A stretch of DNA of 64,000 nt from JAZGGS01 sp963749485 (GCA_963749485.1 CAVVMV010000003.1:248001-312000); one strand, 5' to 3'. Shown: positions 7,064 through 17,448, numbered from the stretch's first letter. Translations and numbers: made by a program. Notes: generated by a model not told the origin, from the sequence alone.

Positions 7064-8360
7064 TCAGTCATACTTCTTCTTTCCTTTCCAAAAATGCTTC
7101 AATCTTTCTTTAAGATTTTTTTCCTGCCCGTTTTCAGATGGAAAGTAGAATTGTTTCTGCTCAAGTTCTTCAGGAAGATAATTTTCTTTAATAAAGTTAT
7201 TATCAAACTCGTGCGGATAGTTATAGCTCTTACCGTAACCAAGTTCTTTCATCAGTTTTGTGGGTGCATTTCTTAAATGAAGTGGAACAGGATAGAGTGG
7301 ATGCGATTTTACAATTTCCTCAGCTTTTTTAATTCCTTTATAAGATGAATTACTTTTAGGAGATGATGCAAGGTAAGTTACACATTGTGCTAAGAATGAT
7401 TCTTGCTTCCGGCATACCGATTTTATCAACTGCTCCAAACGCTGCTTCTGCAAGAACCAGTGCATTTGGCGAAGCATTTCCAATATCTTCCGAAGCAAGT
7501 ATAACCATTCTACGTGCAATAAAGAGCGGATCTTCTCCGCCTTCAAGCATTCGCGCCATCCAGTATAATGCTGCATCCGGATCGCTACCACGAATACTTT
7601 TTATGAATGCAGAAATTACATTATAATGCTCTTCACCAGCTTTATCATACATTACATTTTTTTGCTGAACAATATTTTCAAGAACTTCTTTGGATAAGTT
7701 TATTTCTTCTTTATCAATCTCCTGTATAACAGCTGATTCAAAAATGCTTAACATTATTCTGGCATCGCCGCCTGATAAGTATAGAAGAAAATCTTCATCA
7801 AGTTCATTTATTTTTAGTTGAGAAATAAACTCATCATTTTTGATCGCATTGTTAAGAATAGCCCTCAGATCATTGGCAGTTAATTCATTTAAAACATAAA
7901 CCCTTGCACGGGAGCGGAGTGCAGGTATAACTTCGAAGGAAGGATTTTCGGTTGTAGCACCTATTAAATTAATTATCCCCGATTCAACAGAGTGGAGTAA
8001 TGCATCCTGCTGCGCTTTATTGAATCGATGAATCTCATCAATAAAAAGAATTGTACTTTTTTTTATAAGTTCGTTCCTCGATGCAATTTCGATTATGCTT
8101 CGAACATCCTTAACCCCCGATGATACAGCACTTATCTGGTGAAATTCTGCGTTGGTTTCTTCTGCAATTATTCTTGCAAGGGTTGTCTTCCCGGTTCCGG
8201 GAGGTCCCCATAAAATAAATGATGAAATGGTATCGTTATCAATCATCAACTTTATCGGTTTCCCTTCACCAACGAGATGTTCCTGCCCGTAAAATTCAGT
8301 TAGCGATTTTGGTCTTATTCTTTCGGCAAGCGGAGTGGATGGGATCATCTTTTTGTTCAT
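7064..8360 (-). CDS. rarA: Replication-associated recombination protein RarA/MgsA (one frameshift)
   Basis: An AAA+ ATPase related to clamp loaders that acts at stalled replication forks. The first 325 or so residues, from ATG 8360, contain Walker A GPPGTGKTTLA, Walker B ILFIDEIHRF, sensor 1 GATTENPSF and the arginine-finger region ALRSRARVYVL. The MgsA C-terminal domain follows (GSDPDAALYWMARMLEGGED, then ASEDIGNASP). The reading frame changes near 7385, and the rest of the MgsA_C domain (YLASSPKSNSSY, YPVPLHLRNAPTKLMKELGY) continues in another frame to 7064. The length and domains are otherwise standard. It sits eight bases after the ftsB-like gene, in a minus-strand operon with ddl. Confidence 0.9.
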
Positions 8361-8368
8361 TACATTTT

Positions 8369-8663
8369 CTATTTTTCATTCACATCAATTTTCACTTCGT
8401 TTTCTCTCATCATATCATATTCTTCCCTTGCTGTTCTTTCTATCTTTGCAGGAATTTTATTCTTCAGCGAATCAATTTCATTTTGAAGCCGCACGTTCTC
8501 TTCTTTTAATGTTTCAATCTGCATATTGATAGATTCGAGTTCGCCCTTAATTTTAAAATATTTCAGCATCCCGTATTCGTTAAACAGAATGTACGAAACA
8601 CCAATTATAACAACCACGCAAGAAAGTATAAAGAACAATTTTCTTTTTTTTATTTCCAGCCAT
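8369..8663 (-). CDS. FtsB/DivIC-family septum formation initiator (probable homopolymer frameshift)
   Basis: A small bitopic cell-division protein: one membrane helix (FFILSCVVVIIGVSYILF) followed by a coiled coil (GELESINMQIETLKEENVRL) and a C-terminal KIPAKIERTAREEYDMM segment, typical of FtsB/DivIC. The open frame appears to start at TTG 8638. However, an ATG at 8661-8663 overlaps the ddl stop as TGATG and encodes MAGNKKK. Joining it to the body requires removing one A from a run of eight at 8644-8651. I therefore take 8663 as the true start and the frame break as a homopolymer error. Confidence 0.75.
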
Positions 8664-9664
8664 CAGAGTGCTTGCTTAATAATTTTTTCAATCAATTCTT
8701 CAAACGAAATTCCAACTGCTTTAGCCATTTTAGGTACAAGACTTGTGGAGGTCATTCCCGGCAGAGTGTTTACTTCAAGACAAAACGATTCGTTCTTTTC
8801 ATTCAATCTAAAATCAACTCTGCCGTAGCTTTCACATTGTAATGAATTAAATGCAATTAATGCCTGCTCCTGGATCGATTTAAATACATCTTCAGGAATA
8901 TCTGCTGGAACAATATAGTTGCTCATCCCAGGTGTGTACTTGCGTTCGTAATCATAAAATCCATCCTTCGGAATAATTTCCAAAACAGGTAGTGCTTCTT
9001 TTCCAAGTATTGCAACTGTAATTTCGCGCCCTGGTATGTATTCTTCAATTAGTGCTTTGTCTGAAAATGTTAGAGCAAGTTCCACAGCTTCTTCAATTTT
9101 ACTTTCCTCTTCAACAATAGTTAATCCAACTGTCGAACCCTGATCATTAGATTTAATAACACATGGCAATCCAATTTCAGAAACAATCCGTTCGTTAACT
9201 TTTTTATCATTTTTATTTTGATTATTTACAACCAGCCAATTTGCAGTGTTAACTCCTGCTTCTTTAAAAATGGTTTTTGATAAAGCTTTATCCATAGCAA
9301 GCGCTGACGCAAGTACTTTAGAACCAGTATATTTTAATCCTCTTAATTCTAAAAGGGATTGAATCGTTCCATCCTCTGCCCACTTACCATGCAAAGCAGA
9401 AACCACAACTTCAACATCATCAAACAATTCTGAATTTATTGCTTCGACACAATTACGATTCGATATTTCAGCATAATCCTGCGAAGAAAAAAACAATTCC
9501 GTTTGCGTCGGCTGATTTATTCCATAAGCAGGATCAACAAGCACTGTTGGGTATTGAAGAGATAAAAGCGCTTTATAAATTCCTTCGCCGGACATTTTGG
9601 AAACTTCACGTTCGGGTGAAGTTCCGCCGACTAAAAGAGCAACTTTAGGTTTTGCACCAACCAT
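8663..9664 (-). CDS. ddl: D-alanine--D-alanine ligase
   Basis: An ATP-grasp enzyme that makes the D-Ala-D-Ala dipeptide of peptidoglycan precursors in the cytoplasm. The 333 residues contain LVGGTSPEREVS at the N-terminus, ALHGKWAEDGTIQSLLEL near 90, CVIKSNDQGSTVGL near 170, a substrate loop with DYERKYTPGMSNYIVPA near 240, and the metal-binding end RVDFRLNE, then CLEVNTLPGMTSTSLVPKMA. All motifs are intact and the length is normal. It lies about 30 bases downstream of the class II aldolase gene and is coupled by a one-base overlap to the ftsB-like gene, giving a cell-wall/division pairing. Confidence 0.95.
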   Translation of the reverse strand: MVGAKPKVALLVGGTSPEREVSKMSGEGIYKALLSLQYPTVLVDPAYGINQPTQTELFFSSQDYAEISNRNCVEAINSELFDDVEVVVSALHGKWAEDGTIQSLLELRGLKYTGSKVLASALAMDKALSKTIFKEAGVNTANWLVVNNQNKNDKKVNERIVSEIGLPCVIKSNDQGSTVGLTIVEEESKIEEAVELALTFSDKALIEEYIPGREITVAILGKEALPVLEIIPKDGFYDYERKYTPGMSNYIVPADIPEDVFKSIQEQALIAFNSLQCESYGRVDFRLNEKNESFCLEVNTLPGMTSTSLVPKMAKAVGISFEELIEKIIKQAL

Positions 9665-9694
9665 AATTTTTATAACTTAAAATTGATGTTAAAA

Positions 9695-10354
9695 TTAATC
9701 AAATACGTTTCGTGGATCCTGCGTTATTCCATAAGTTTCTTCAGAAATTTCAAGCAGTTTTCTTACATCTTCCTTAGAAAGCTCTTTAGTATTACCAAGC
9801 ATTTTTGCTTTGTATAATGTTTCGGCAGCATGTTCCAGTTTTTCCATTTTGTAATAAGCATCATCCAGGTTTTTACCAAGTGTTAAAGCGCCATGGTTCT
9901 CCAGCAAAAAAGCCCACGCATAATCAATATGAGGATCGAGACTTCGGGGAAGATCTTCAGTAGATGGTGTTCCGTAACGGCATAGAGGAACTTTCCCTAA
10001 AGTAAGTATAACTTCAGGGAAATAATGTTTGACCATTCCTTCGCCTTGCATACTGAAAGCAGTGGAATGAACCGGGTGACAATGTACTACTGCATTAACA
10101 TCGCGCCGTTTTGAGTATGCATAAAGATGAAGCTTGAACTCTGTTGTTATTCTGCCTTCTCCCTTTAAAGGTTTGCCGTTAAAATCAAATTCAAGAATAT
10201 CACTTGCAGTAACATCACCTTTGCAAATACCTGAGCGGGTAATTAAAATAGTATTATCAGAAGTGATTGCCGAAACGTTTCCATCGGTTGCAGCAACAAA
10301 ACCTTTTTCATAAACTTTATGGCAGATTGATATCAGTTTTTCCCGGTCCTGCAT
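9695..10354 (-). CDS. Class II aldolase/adducin-family protein
   Basis: A 219-residue zinc-dependent aldolase of the L-fuculose-1-phosphate aldolase / L-ribulose-5-phosphate 4-epimerase fold. Visible motifs are GFVAATDGNVSA and ILITRSGICKG for phosphate binding, and a zinc site HCHPVHS near residue 95 plus a later histidine in LLENHGALTLG near 150. The likely catalytic acidic residue lies in TTEFKLHLYAY. Substrate cannot be read from the sequence; fuculose- or rhamnulose-phosphate, or methylthioribulose-phosphate, are family options. It overlaps the upstream sugar dehydrogenase gene by 22 bases, so the two are co-translated. Related aldolases occur in some sugar-degrading microcompartments. 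Confidence 0.85.
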   Translation of the reverse strand: MQDREKLISICHKVYEKGFVAATDGNVSAITSDNTILITRSGICKGDVTASDILEFDFNGKPLKGEGRITTEFKLHLYAYSKRRDVNAVVHCHPVHSTAFSMQGEGMVKHYFPEVILTLGKVPLCRYGTPSTEDLPRSLDPHIDYAWAFLLENHGALTLGKNLDDAYYKMEKLEHAAETLYKAKMLGNTKELSKEDVRKLLEISEETYGITQDPRNVFD

Positions 10355-11337
10355 TTTTCTTCCAGTTGTTCCATTAGTTGCAGATTGATCAGCCCATCCT
10401 CCCCGGTTATTAATGGAGTTTCTCCTTTAAGGAAAGATTTTTGAACTGACCGTAATAAGTAAACTAATTTATTCCCACGCTTTCTAAAACTTTTTTTCGC
10501 TTCACCTTCAAGCTGAATTGTTAATTTGGAGGGGAGAGTTTTTACACCAATTAATTTTTCAATACTGATAGCTCCTTTGTCTCCCAGAATTTCGATCCTG
10601 TTAAATGCTTTTTTACTATTGTAAGAAACATTAAATATTCCATAGCCGACTTTTTCAAACTTAACTACTCCAATAGCAATATCTTCAACTTCAGATTGAT
10701 ATATAACGTTATCGGTATAACCATTAATTTCGTTAATTTCTCCGCCAATAAATCTAAGCAGATCGATCATGTGAGTTCCAAGATCTCTAAGGGCGCCGCC
10801 GCCGCTAAGCGCTTTGTTGAAACGGAAGTTATTTCCGGGTGGAAAATCTATATTGAAATTAAGTGTAATTGAAACAAGCTTACCGATTGTTTGGTTATTA
10901 ATAAGTTCTTTAGCTTTTACTACATGTGGATGAAACCTGTGAATGTAATTTACTGCCAGGAACACATTATTCTGTTTACAGGCTTCCACCATTTCAGCTG
11001 CTTGTTTGCTGCTAAGAGCCAATGGTTTTTCACACAAAATATTTTTACCGGCTTCAGCGGCTTTAATTACCTGTTCATGATGGTCTGCATTTACACTTGA
11101 AATAAAAACAGCGTTAATATCTGATTTAAGAAATTTATCATAATTATCAAAGTAGCCGGCAGCACCCGATTTTTCAGCAAGTTCTTTTGCCCGGGAAATT
11201 TTATGGCTGTAAACTGAATGGAGTACACTTTTTCTCAAAAATGTGAGTGTTGGAATAAAGGTATGCTCAGCATATCTGCCGCAACCGGCAATTCCCCAAT
11301 TTATTTTTTTTACACCAGGCTTTTTACGTTTAAGCAT
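10333..11337 (-). CDS. Gfo/Idh/MocA-family NAD(P)-dependent sugar dehydrogenase
   Basis: A 334-residue oxidoreductase. It has an N-terminal Rossmann fold with WGIAGCGRYAEHTFIPTL, the conserved NILCEKPLAL near residue 95 with the catalytic-region lysine, then AVNYIHRFHPHV and a C-terminal substrate domain with GGGALRDLGTHMIDLLRFIG holding the family's D-x-x-x-H. Members oxidise sugars, inositols or sugar nucleotides; the specific substrate is unknown. It overlaps the downstream class II aldolase gene, which suggests oxidation and cleavage steps on the same carbohydrate. The length is normal and the frame is intact. Confidence 0.88.
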   Translation of the reverse strand: MLKRKKPGVKKINWGIAGCGRYAEHTFIPTLTFLRKSVLHSVYSHKISRAKELAEKSGAAGYFDNYDKFLKSDINAVFISSVNADHHEQVIKAAEAGKNILCEKPLALSSKQAAEMVEACKQNNVFLAVNYIHRFHPHVVKAKELINNQTIGKLVSITLNFNIDFPPGNNFRFNKALSGGGALRDLGTHMIDLLRFIGGEINEINGYTDNVIYQSEVEDIAIGVVKFEKVGYGIFNVSYNSKKAFNRIEILGDKGAISIEKLIGVKTLPSKLTIQLEGEAKKSFRKRGNKLVYLLRSVQKSFLKGETPLITGEDGLINLQLMEQLEEKCRTGKN

Positions 11338-11411
11338 CTGAAACTAATTGATTTGGAAAAATATACAGGATTATTTTATTGTAAATCAGATTTAAGGTTG
11401 CAATAATTAAA

Positions 11412-12377
11412 CTAAGCTGTTTTCTTAAACATCTTTAAACGATCCAGCAGCATACTTATTGGTTTAGAATTCAACATAATATAGAAATGGACACTGGGTA
11501 CATTTTCATCCAACAATTGTTTAACCTGATTTACAGACCATTCAACACCAATTTTAAAAACATCTTCAGGCTTAGCCGCTTCAACTTCATCAGCAAGTTC
11601 TGTAGGAATAGTAACATGAAAATTTTTAGGGATTGAATGAAGCTGTGATTTTGAGGTTAATATTTTTAATCCAGGAATAATAGGAATATCTATCCCGGCT
11701 TCGCGGCAAAGTTTTACATAATCAAAATAGTGCTTATTATCATAAAACATCTGGGTAACAATATAATCGGCACCGGCATCAGCTTTTTGTTTTGCATACC
11801 TTATATCCGATTTCAAATTCGGAGCTTCGAAATGTTTTTCGGGATAACCGCCAACGCCAATACAAAAATTAGTGGCTTTTGCATCAAGCAGATTTTCTTC
11901 CAGGTAATTACCCTTATTCATATCTACAATCTGTTTAACAAGGCTGAGTGAATGTTCATGTATACTTTTACCGAGAGGTACGGGTTTATCGTAGCCGCTG
12001 TCATCGCCTCTAACAGCCAGGACATTATCAATTGCGAGGTAGTTAAGTTCAATTAAAAAATCTTCAGTCTCTTCGCGGGTAAAACCTTTAACAAGAATGT
12101 GCGGTACAGCATCAACATTATATTTATTCTGAATAAGTGCACAAATTCCGAGTGTGCCGGGTCTTTTCCTTTTAACTTTTTTCTTTATCCCGTTGGCGGT
12201 TTCATCATAAATAACTTCTGCAGAGTGACTTGTAATATCGATGAACGGGGGTTTGTATTTTATCAGCTCATCCAGCACTGCCAGCACATCTTTTATATCG
12301 CCTCCACGCTTTGGAGGTATTAATTCAAAACTGATCAGAGGCTCTTTGGCATTCATCAAGTGATCTATAACTCTCAT
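11412..12377 (-). CDS. metF: Methylenetetrahydrofolate reductase
   Basis: A flavoprotein that reduces 5,10-methylenetetrahydrofolate to 5-methyltetrahydrofolate for methionine synthesis. The 321-residue protein has the MTHFR barrel: LISFELIPPKRGGD at the N-terminus (with the catalytic glutamate), ITSHSA, NVLAVRGDD near residue 115, FCIGVGGYPEKHFEAP near 165, then KADAGADYIVTQMFYDNKHY and IPIIPGLKILTS. The N-terminal SFELIPPK and GADYIVTQ motifs are diagnostic. It is a single intact frame, with no obvious operon partner on either side. Confidence 0.92.
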   Translation of the reverse strand: MRVIDHLMNAKEPLISFELIPPKRGGDIKDVLAVLDELIKYKPPFIDITSHSAEVIYDETANGIKKKVKRKRPGTLGICALIQNKYNVDAVPHILVKGFTREETEDFLIELNYLAIDNVLAVRGDDSGYDKPVPLGKSIHEHSLSLVKQIVDMNKGNYLEENLLDAKATNFCIGVGGYPEKHFEAPNLKSDIRYAKQKADAGADYIVTQMFYDNKHYFDYVKLCREAGIDIPIIPGLKILTSKSQLHSIPKNFHVTIPTELADEVEAAKPEDVFKIGVEWSVNQVKQLLDENVPSVHFYIMLNSKPISMLLDRLKMFKKTA

Positions 12378-12447
12378 ATATTCCTTATCTAATCAATAAT
12401 TGATTGATTACAAATATATATAAACTTTGGAATAATTAAACTCTATA

Positions 12448-14900
12448 TTAGTATGGAAAGAGATTGAGCAGCTTTTTGTTTTTTCTGATTGATGATTCAT
12501 CTGTTTTTATCTTCATATATTTTCCTTCAAGCCACATCCTTGTCATATCAGAATAGTGATCGCTCATTACATTCCCGGACTGACCAGTAGTTAAAATAAG
12601 GAAAAATTCTTCGGGGTTTGCAAAATCATAAATGAACCGCATAGAGGGACCGAGATCATTTTCAAACTGCTTATGTCGAAAACGGGGATATTCTTCAATA
12701 CTTTCCGAAAAGGAATATTCTGTATTAAATATTGTTGTGCCATCTCCGCCAATTTCATAGGGACCAATATTTATTAACTCATCAAGTAAGCCAAGATTAC
12801 CACTGAATGGATGTTTGAAAGTTACTTTATGCAAAGTACCCCATTGCCACTCTTTCAAATCGCTGCTAATGTTAGTCTCAAGATAAGTTAACGCATCAGA
12901 AAGACTCTTTCTTATTATTTCATCTCTTGATTCTCTGTTCTTAGTGGTAACATCATCAAACCAGTTAGAATTATTTTTTTCTAAAAGTTCAAGAATGTTT
13001 CTGTAAGGTACGTTTGCAAGAAATACATATTGGTTGAACAAATCACTTCCCATTTCATCGTAGTAAATATTTCGCATCAGCTTTTCATAAAAAGTTAAAA
13101 ATATAGTTGGCGTCTGGCTAAATTTGTTCATTTCAAAATTCCATTCGCTTAATAATTCTAACGATTGTTTTAAATTCTTATCTGTAATTTTAATTCCTTC
13201 AAAAGCATTAAGAATATAAGGTGTTAACTGCATTGCATAAGGCGAAGTAATATCAGACTGGTACTGCATAAAATCCTCAACACCTTGTTTCTGCTTTGAA
13301 TTTAGAAGTTCTGTAATTCTCTCAATTCTTGAAGGCGGTTCCCACAAATTTGAAATATGATATTTAAAATCTTTCACTGTTTTGTTATTTGCAGAAGCAA
13401 TAAAATTTTCTTTTGGATTAAATAATGATGGAAGTTCATTTCTATTTACAAATCCTTTCCAATCATTTTTAGAGCTTGAGCCATCGAACACAAATGAAGT
13501 TGAATTTAACTCTCTTATTGGAAGAGCCCCGCCAAAAACATAACCTATGTTTCCGCTATTATCAGCGTAAACAAAGTTCTGTCCGGGAACATTAAATTTT
13601 TGAACGGATTCTACAAACTCAGACCAGTTTTTCGCTTTATTAATTCCAATAAAAGCATCCATTTCATCACTTAGTTCGTTACCCAGCCATCTAATGCTTA
13701 TCGGCGGATAATTTTTTTTATCTTCATTATAAATAAAAGAATATGGATGAACATCAGAAATGATTGGTCCGCGATGCGTTAGCAAAATTTCAATGGGAAA
13801 GTTTTCTCCATCTTTAACAATTATCGTATCCTCAATTATTTCAAGATTCTTCCATTCTCCATCAAGTAAATATTTAGTATGCGAAGAATCTAGCTGCTCA
13901 TAATAAAAATCCGTGTCATCGCTCATTATATTTGTAAGCGTCCAACTTATATAATCGTTTTTGCCTATTACTACACCAGGAACTCCGGGTAAGGTAACTC
14001 CTGCAACATTCCAGCCAGGACTTTTAATTACTGCTGCATACCATTTACCGGGTGCACTAAATGCAAGGTGTGGATCGTTTGCAATTATTGGTTTGCCTGA
14101 TTCAGATTTTTCAGAGTTAACAACCCAGTTATTCGAGCCGATATGTGTGCCTTTCATTCCCATAAATGAACGGAAAGCTTTGTCGGTTTCAATAAGAGAG
14201 CGCTGCAATTGTGCAAAATCTTTTATCTCTTCCGGAATTATTGTTGGTGCATTTTCAGGATAACCGGGAAGTATTTCTTTTACTTTTTCTTCACCCAAGT
14301 TTTTGAACAAGTTCTGTAAATGCCAAGTCAGTCCACCAGCTAAGATTTAGTTCCCACGCCATCATTCTAATAACAATTAAACTATGCACCGGTTCCCATT
14401 CATAAGGTTGATAATCAAGCACATCAAATTCAAAGGAATATTTGTTTTTCTTTTCTGATATATAAAAATTCACTCCTTCGGAATATGCTTTGAGCAAGTT
14501 CAATACTTCGGGATTCATTTTCTTTTCAATCATTTTGGCTGTTCTATATATCCCAACAGTTTTAAACATTTTATCAAATGGAATAGTTTCCTCACCAAAT
14601 ATCTCACTTAGCCTTCCTTCACCGGCTCTTCGAATCAAATCCATTGAAAACATTCTCTCTTGTGCATGAAGGAATACCCAAAGTAAATGCTGCATCTTCA
14701 TCATTGTTTGCAAAAATGTAAGGCACCGCAAGGCTATCGAAATAAACTTCAACATTTTCTTTTAATCCGGTTGCCTTAAGTTCACCTTCATAAACAGGAA
14801 GTGAAGTATTCAGCATCCTGTACATAACATAACCGCCGATAAGAAAAATTATCAGCAGCGTTGCCGCAACGCTAATTGTTATTTTAAGCCAGGGTTTCAT
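12448..14900 (-). CDS. Penicillin acylase-family Ntn hydrolase (two frameshifts)
   Basis: A member of the penicillin/acyl-homoserine-lactone acylase family, which are periplasmic amidases made as autoprocessing precursors. Segment 1 (from ATG 14900) has a membrane anchor or signal (ITISVAATLLIIFLIGGYVM) and the alpha-domain start. Segment 2 contains LHAQERMFSMDLIRRAGEGR. Segment 3 holds GSNNWVVNSEKSESGKPIIA, where the serine after glycine becomes the catalytic N-terminal nucleophile, then the beta chain with LPGVPGVVIGKNDYISWTLT. Frame changes occur near 14680 and near 14300. About 800 residues in total is normal for the family. The substrate is unknown, and nothing here suggests antibiotic resistance. 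Confidence 0.85.
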
Positions 14901-15014
14901 TGTTCAAGTTTGTAAATAATCATTGTAAAAATATAACATAGAATTCTATACATTGGAAATCTAATTGGGATTAATCTTTGGAGTACAAAATATATACTGA
15001 TTGTTCTACGACAA

Positions 15015-15725
15015 TCAATGACACATTTCTTCGGTAGCTGTTACCTGGCTGGAAAGTTTAGGACTGATGTAAGGAATTCCCAAATTCATTCCACGCAGAA
15101 TAAATATTACTGCTAAGACAATGGCTAAATAAGGAGTGGCTTTTCGTAGTTTGGTTCTTAATCCTACATTAATAAATTTTCCAAAAACAGTTGCAGCAAA
15201 CATTGCAGGAACAGTTCCAAAACCAAAAAGCATCATTACTGCTGCGCCGGAAATTGCATCACCGCTTGCAATAGCACCGGCTAACGCAACATAGACCAAT
15301 CCGCAGGGAAGAAATCCGTTTAGTATTCCAATCAGGAACATTGCAGAGAAAGTTCCCTTTTTAAATAGCACTCCAATGTTTGCTTTTAATGGCTGTGCAA
15401 GTCTTTGAGTGATTGGGTGCTGTGCAAAATAGTTTTTATATTTTTGAGGCAACAGCACGGCGATAATTATTATAACACCCAGTGCTATTGATACTATTTG
15501 CTGTGCACCGGTAAGCGCAATCCTGCCGCCAAGCAAACCAAACAGCGCACCAAGGAATGAATAAGTAACTACTCTGCCAAGATTGTAAAGCAATCTTCCG
15601 GTAATAAATGAAATGTTTGAAGATTTAGGAACCGGTAAAGCAATTGCAATTGGTCCGCACATTCCAATACAGTGTAAACTTCCAAAAAATCCGATGAAAA
15701 ATGCTGCTAATATTTCAGGAGACAT
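15015..15725 (-). CDS. TauE/SafE-family (CcoS-neighbour type) membrane transporter
   Basis: A six-helix membrane protein of about 236 residues. GFFGSLHCIGMCGPIAIAL, with its paired cysteines near the N-terminus, GRLLYNLGRVVTYSFLGALF, and ILNGFLPCGLVYVALAGA are hallmarks of the sulfite exporter TauE/SafE (UreH-like) subgroup. In many bacteria this subgroup sits beside cbb3 oxidase genes and is suspected of a role in copper or oxidase assembly. I chose the ATG at 15725 because the family motif starts close to the N-terminus; a GTG at 15773 is the alternative. Neither has a clear ribosome binding site. Two T9SS cargo genes separate it from ccoH. Confidence 0.8.
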   Translation of the reverse strand: MSPEILAAFFIGFFGSLHCIGMCGPIAIALPVPKSSNISFITGRLLYNLGRVVTYSFLGALFGLLGGRIALTGAQQIVSIALGVIIIIAVLLPQKYKNYFAQHPITQRLAQPLKANIGVLFKKGTFSAMFLIGILNGFLPCGLVYVALAGAIASGDAISGAAVMMLFGFGTVPAMFAATVFGKFINVGLRTKLRKATPYLAIVLAVIFILRGMNLGIPYISPKLSSQVTATEEMCH

Positions 15726-15825
15726 AATGTTTAAATATAAACTGGATACCAGAAATTCAAAAGCCGTTAACACAGATAAGTTTAAATAAATCTAAAATCA
15801 ATTATTCCCTAAACAATATAACTGT

Positions 15826-15850
15826 AGTGGACGCAAATTTTACGTCCACT
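15826..15850. other. Perfect hairpin between the PQQ-propeller and TauE/SafE genes
   Basis: AGTGGACG (15826-15833) pairs perfectly with CGTCCACT (15843-15850) across a nine-base AT loop. On the minus strand, where the genes run, no T tract follows, so a classical terminator is not supported. A short TTT follows on the plus strand. It may be an mRNA 3' end structure. Confidence 0.4.
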
Positions 15851-15861
15851 TTTACAATTTA

Positions 15862-17445
15862 TTATTTAAGCAGAATCATCTTGCGGGATTGAATGAAGTC
15901 TAAGCCAGACAAAGGATCACCAGTACGGATTGTATAAAAGTAAACTCCGCTTGGTATACCTTTAGCATTAAAATTAACCGAATGAGTACCAGATCCATTA
16001 TACTCATCTACTAATGTAACAATATGTGCACCAAGGGAGTTATAAACATCCAGCTTAATCCATTCTGGTTTTTCAACACTATATTCTATTTTGGTTGATG
16101 GATTGAAGGGATTTGGATAATTCTGTTCAAGCTGAAAATTTTTTTTAGGAATGGTTTCCACTTCTATAAATACTGGTTCATCATTTACCGCGATAAGATT
16201 TTGTTGGTGATTCTGAAAAAAAGTACTTAAGCTCGTTCCTATATACAATGTTCCATCTGACCCAATTGCAGGTGAACTGTAGTAACTATAGCCATTTAAT
16301 GAAAGTTCCCACAGAAATTCACCATATTTGTTCATAGCATAGAAATTTCCTCCTTCATATGTAGAACCGAAATATATATTACCATCAGCATCACTCACCA
16401 ATCCGTGATCTACCTGTGCATATAAAGGATCTTCATCCGGCTCAAGAGGAATTTCCCAATTTATTTCACCATTGTTTTTAAGTGAGACAATATAGTTCTT
16501 ATTTCCATTCTCTTTTCGGCAATAGAATACTATATTCCCTTCAGCATCAACAGTGACAGAGTTATATGAGAAAAAACCATCAGTAGGATATTTCCACCTG
16601 ACTCCACCATATTTATTTAAAGAATAGATATAATCGTTGATTCCATTTGTGCTGTCCGATCCATACAGATAAATGTTACCTTCATTATCAACCGTAACCG
16701 GCGCTTCGTTAGTTTCAAAGAACCAGTACCGCCATACTATATTCCCCTGAAGGTCTGCCGCTATCAATGACTGATCTTCCTCCCAACTAGTAAGATGACC
16801 TGTTTTAAAGTAAATCGTATTCCCATCAGGTGAGAAAATTACAGGGCTGGAAATGTCATCAAAATACTTCAGTAAAATTGTATTACCTAGTTTATTTATA
16901 ACTCTCAGAGTATCCGAATTAATGGTATAGATATTACCTTCGCGATCTAATGATAAATGCATCTTCCTTTCACCAAATCCGATTGAGATTTTCCATTTTA
17001 GATTACCACTTGAACTTAAAGCATATAAGGTATCATTATTAGTCGCCGTGTAGATTGTACTATCGCTTGTAAGCAAGGCACTTGAAATATTAGGTACCCC
17101 AGTGGATGTATTGACTATCCAATAAGGATTACCATCCGGATAATATGCATAGAAATGGTTTTCATGATCAGAATCAATAGCGAAAGAACCGAAGAATAAA
17201 ATATCATCATACCCGATAGTTGGTCCCCAGAAAATTCCAAGGGGCAAATCAGCCGTCCAGTGTATATGGGGATTTGATGAAGTAGGACCTTCAAACACAG
17301 ATCTGCCGGATCCCTGCATATCACCATTCAGTACCGGCCAAGGGGAATCTGCAAGTGAAGGCCACTCAATTCTTTGCTGGGTTTGACTAAGTAACACATT
17401 CGTGCTTACAAGGTAAACGCACAAGATTACTGTAATGTATTTCAT
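15862..17445 (-). CDS. Secreted PQQ-like beta-propeller protein with T9SS sorting domain
   Basis: A 527-residue exported protein with a signal peptide ending near STNVLLSQ. Its body is a series of PQQ/BamB-like propeller repeats: DGNTIYFKT, DNEGNIYLYG, DAEGNIVFY, DADGNIYFGS and GSDGTLYIGT recur at regular spacing. The last 80 residues form a type IX secretion type A sorting domain: NYPNPFNPSTKIEYS, then a V-Y-N-x-L-G motif and GVYFYTIRTGD, ending with KMILLK. It is therefore predicted to cross the outer membrane through T9SS. The ligand or function is unknown. It ends four bases from the next T9SS gene, so the two form an operon. Confidence 0.85.
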   Translation of the reverse strand: MKYITVILCVYLVSTNVLLSQTQQRIEWPSLADSPWPVLNGDMQGSGRSVFEGPTSSNPHIHWTADLPLGIFWGPTIGYDDILFFGSFAIDSDHENHFYAYYPDGNPYWIVNTSTGVPNISSALLTSDSTIYTATNNDTLYALSSSGNLKWKISIGFGERKMHLSLDREGNIYTINSDTLRVINKLGNTILLKYFDDISSPVIFSPDGNTIYFKTGHLTSWEEDQSLIAADLQGNIVWRYWFFETNEAPVTVDNEGNIYLYGSDSTNGINDYIYSLNKYGGVRWKYPTDGFFSYNSVTVDAEGNIVFYCRKENGNKNYIVSLKNNGEINWEIPLEPDEDPLYAQVDHGLVSDADGNIYFGSTYEGGNFYAMNKYGEFLWELSLNGYSYYSSPAIGSDGTLYIGTSLSTFFQNHQQNLIAVNDEPVFIEVETIPKKNFQLEQNYPNPFNPSTKIEYSVEKPEWIKLDVYNSLGAHIVTLVDEYNGSGTHSVNFNAKGIPSGVYFYTIRTGDPLSGLDFIQSRKMILLK

Positions 17446-17448
17446 TTT

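Noticed and set aside
12448..14900. Interpretation of the penicillin acylase homolog as an antibiotic resistance gene.
   Set aside because: Family members hydrolyse many amides, including acyl-homoserine lactones. Nothing in the sequence or neighbourhood indicates beta-lactam activity.
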